Of a stretch of DNA of 64,000 nucleotides, positions 63,895-64,000 are shown piece after piece (position 1 is the first letter of the stretch; every line of letters begins with the position of its first letter). The stretch is from Chitinophaga sp. CF418 (lineage in GTDB: Bacteria > Bacteroidota > Bacteroidia > Chitinophagales > Chitinophagaceae): NCBI RefSeq assembly GCF_900142925.1, contig NZ_FRCN01000010.1, forward strand, positions 62,001 through 126,000, read 5' to 3'. Position numbers and translations under genes: made by a program. Under the pieces are notes generated by a model. It ran no database searches. It was given only the letters and a program-made list of their open reading frames with translations, and had not been told where the DNA came from.

Positions 63895-64000
63895 TTAACG
63901 ATAATCCGTTTCGCTCTTTGGAAGTGGCATTACATAGGTAGCGGCAGTCATGGTAAAATTGCCGCTGGCAGCCCCTCCTTTCGGTATAGTGGCCTGGTTC
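63895..64000 (-). CDS. C-terminus of a RagB/SusD-family protein (cut by window edge)
   Basis: The last 34 codons on the minus strand end in TYVMPLPKSETDYR and a stop, the usual closing segment of SusD proteins (x-x-LPLP/IPxxE...). The gene continues beyond the right edge. It precedes the DUF4843 gene, in the standard operon order SusC-SusD-DUF4843-PKD-TlpA. Confidence 0.75.
   Translation of the reverse strand, partial: NQATIPKGGAASGNFTMTAATYVMPLPKSETDYR

Overview
This window looks like a chromosomal piece from a Bacteroidota bacterium of the Chitinophaga type. The reasons are two and a half SusC/SusD systems, an ECF sigma/FecR pair, Spore_YtfJ-like, DUF4843 and PKD-like lipoproteins, a T9SS-style C-terminal sorting tail on a rhamnosidase, GldF/GldG-type ABC components, and almost no Shine-Dalgarno sequences. 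The placement rests on recognising families by eye; no search was run.

Layout. 0-3.4 kb: an ECF sigma factor, two beta-solenoid ('polymer-forming') proteins and a DUF1963 protein that resemble orphan immunity genes. 3.8-9 kb: a secreted unknown, an AraC regulator with a flavin monooxygenase, and a secreted metallo-beta-lactamase-fold hydrolase divergent from an HxlR regulator with a palindromic candidate operator between them. 9.2-13.7 kb: a DPP-IV-type peptidase, then a haem-binding/DUF3347/His-rich metal-handling set. 13.9-18.4 kb: a decapitated Crp/Fnr gene, a pair resembling Bacillus ytfI-ytfJ(gerW), glucokinase, and an AraC regulator divergent from an MDR oxidoreductase. 18.5-20.8 kb: a large unrecognised effector-like protein with an RG-rich centre.

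21.0-35.1 kb is the most interesting part. ECF sigma, FecR, SusC, SusD, ABC ATPase, a GldF-GldG fusion and an M16 protease all read leftward. Divergent from them is a 55-codon gene at 34720-34887 that reads as a Bacteroidota class I lanthipeptide precursor (leader of the K-x-L-x-L-x-K-x-x-IANL type, Cys/Thr/Ser-rich core). No LanB or LanC is visible in the window. I infer a peptide sensing, uptake, processing and export locus linked to an orphan precursor.

35.2-44.5 kb is accessory and AT-richer in places: aldo/keto reductase, AraC, DinB, an exopolysaccharide-type unit (small membrane protein plus a sugar transferase with an N-terminal pseudo-receiver), a methyltransferase, a relic of a MacB-type permease, a single-TM orphan, an HExxH protein and an esterase. 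45.1-59.9 kb is a polysaccharide utilisation locus: alpha-L-rhamnosidase with three tandem beta/gamma-crystallin-like repeats, GH35-type and GH43 enzymes, a LacI regulator, SusC/SusD and a response regulator with a degenerate receiver. Matching LacI-type operators lie in front of both the lacI/GH35 divergent region and the susC gene. mnmD and a small membrane gene are embedded. 59.9-64 kb: a truncated copy of the HExxH gene, then TlpA thioredoxin, PKD-like lipoprotein, DUF4843 lipoprotein and the C-terminus of another SusD cut by the window edge.
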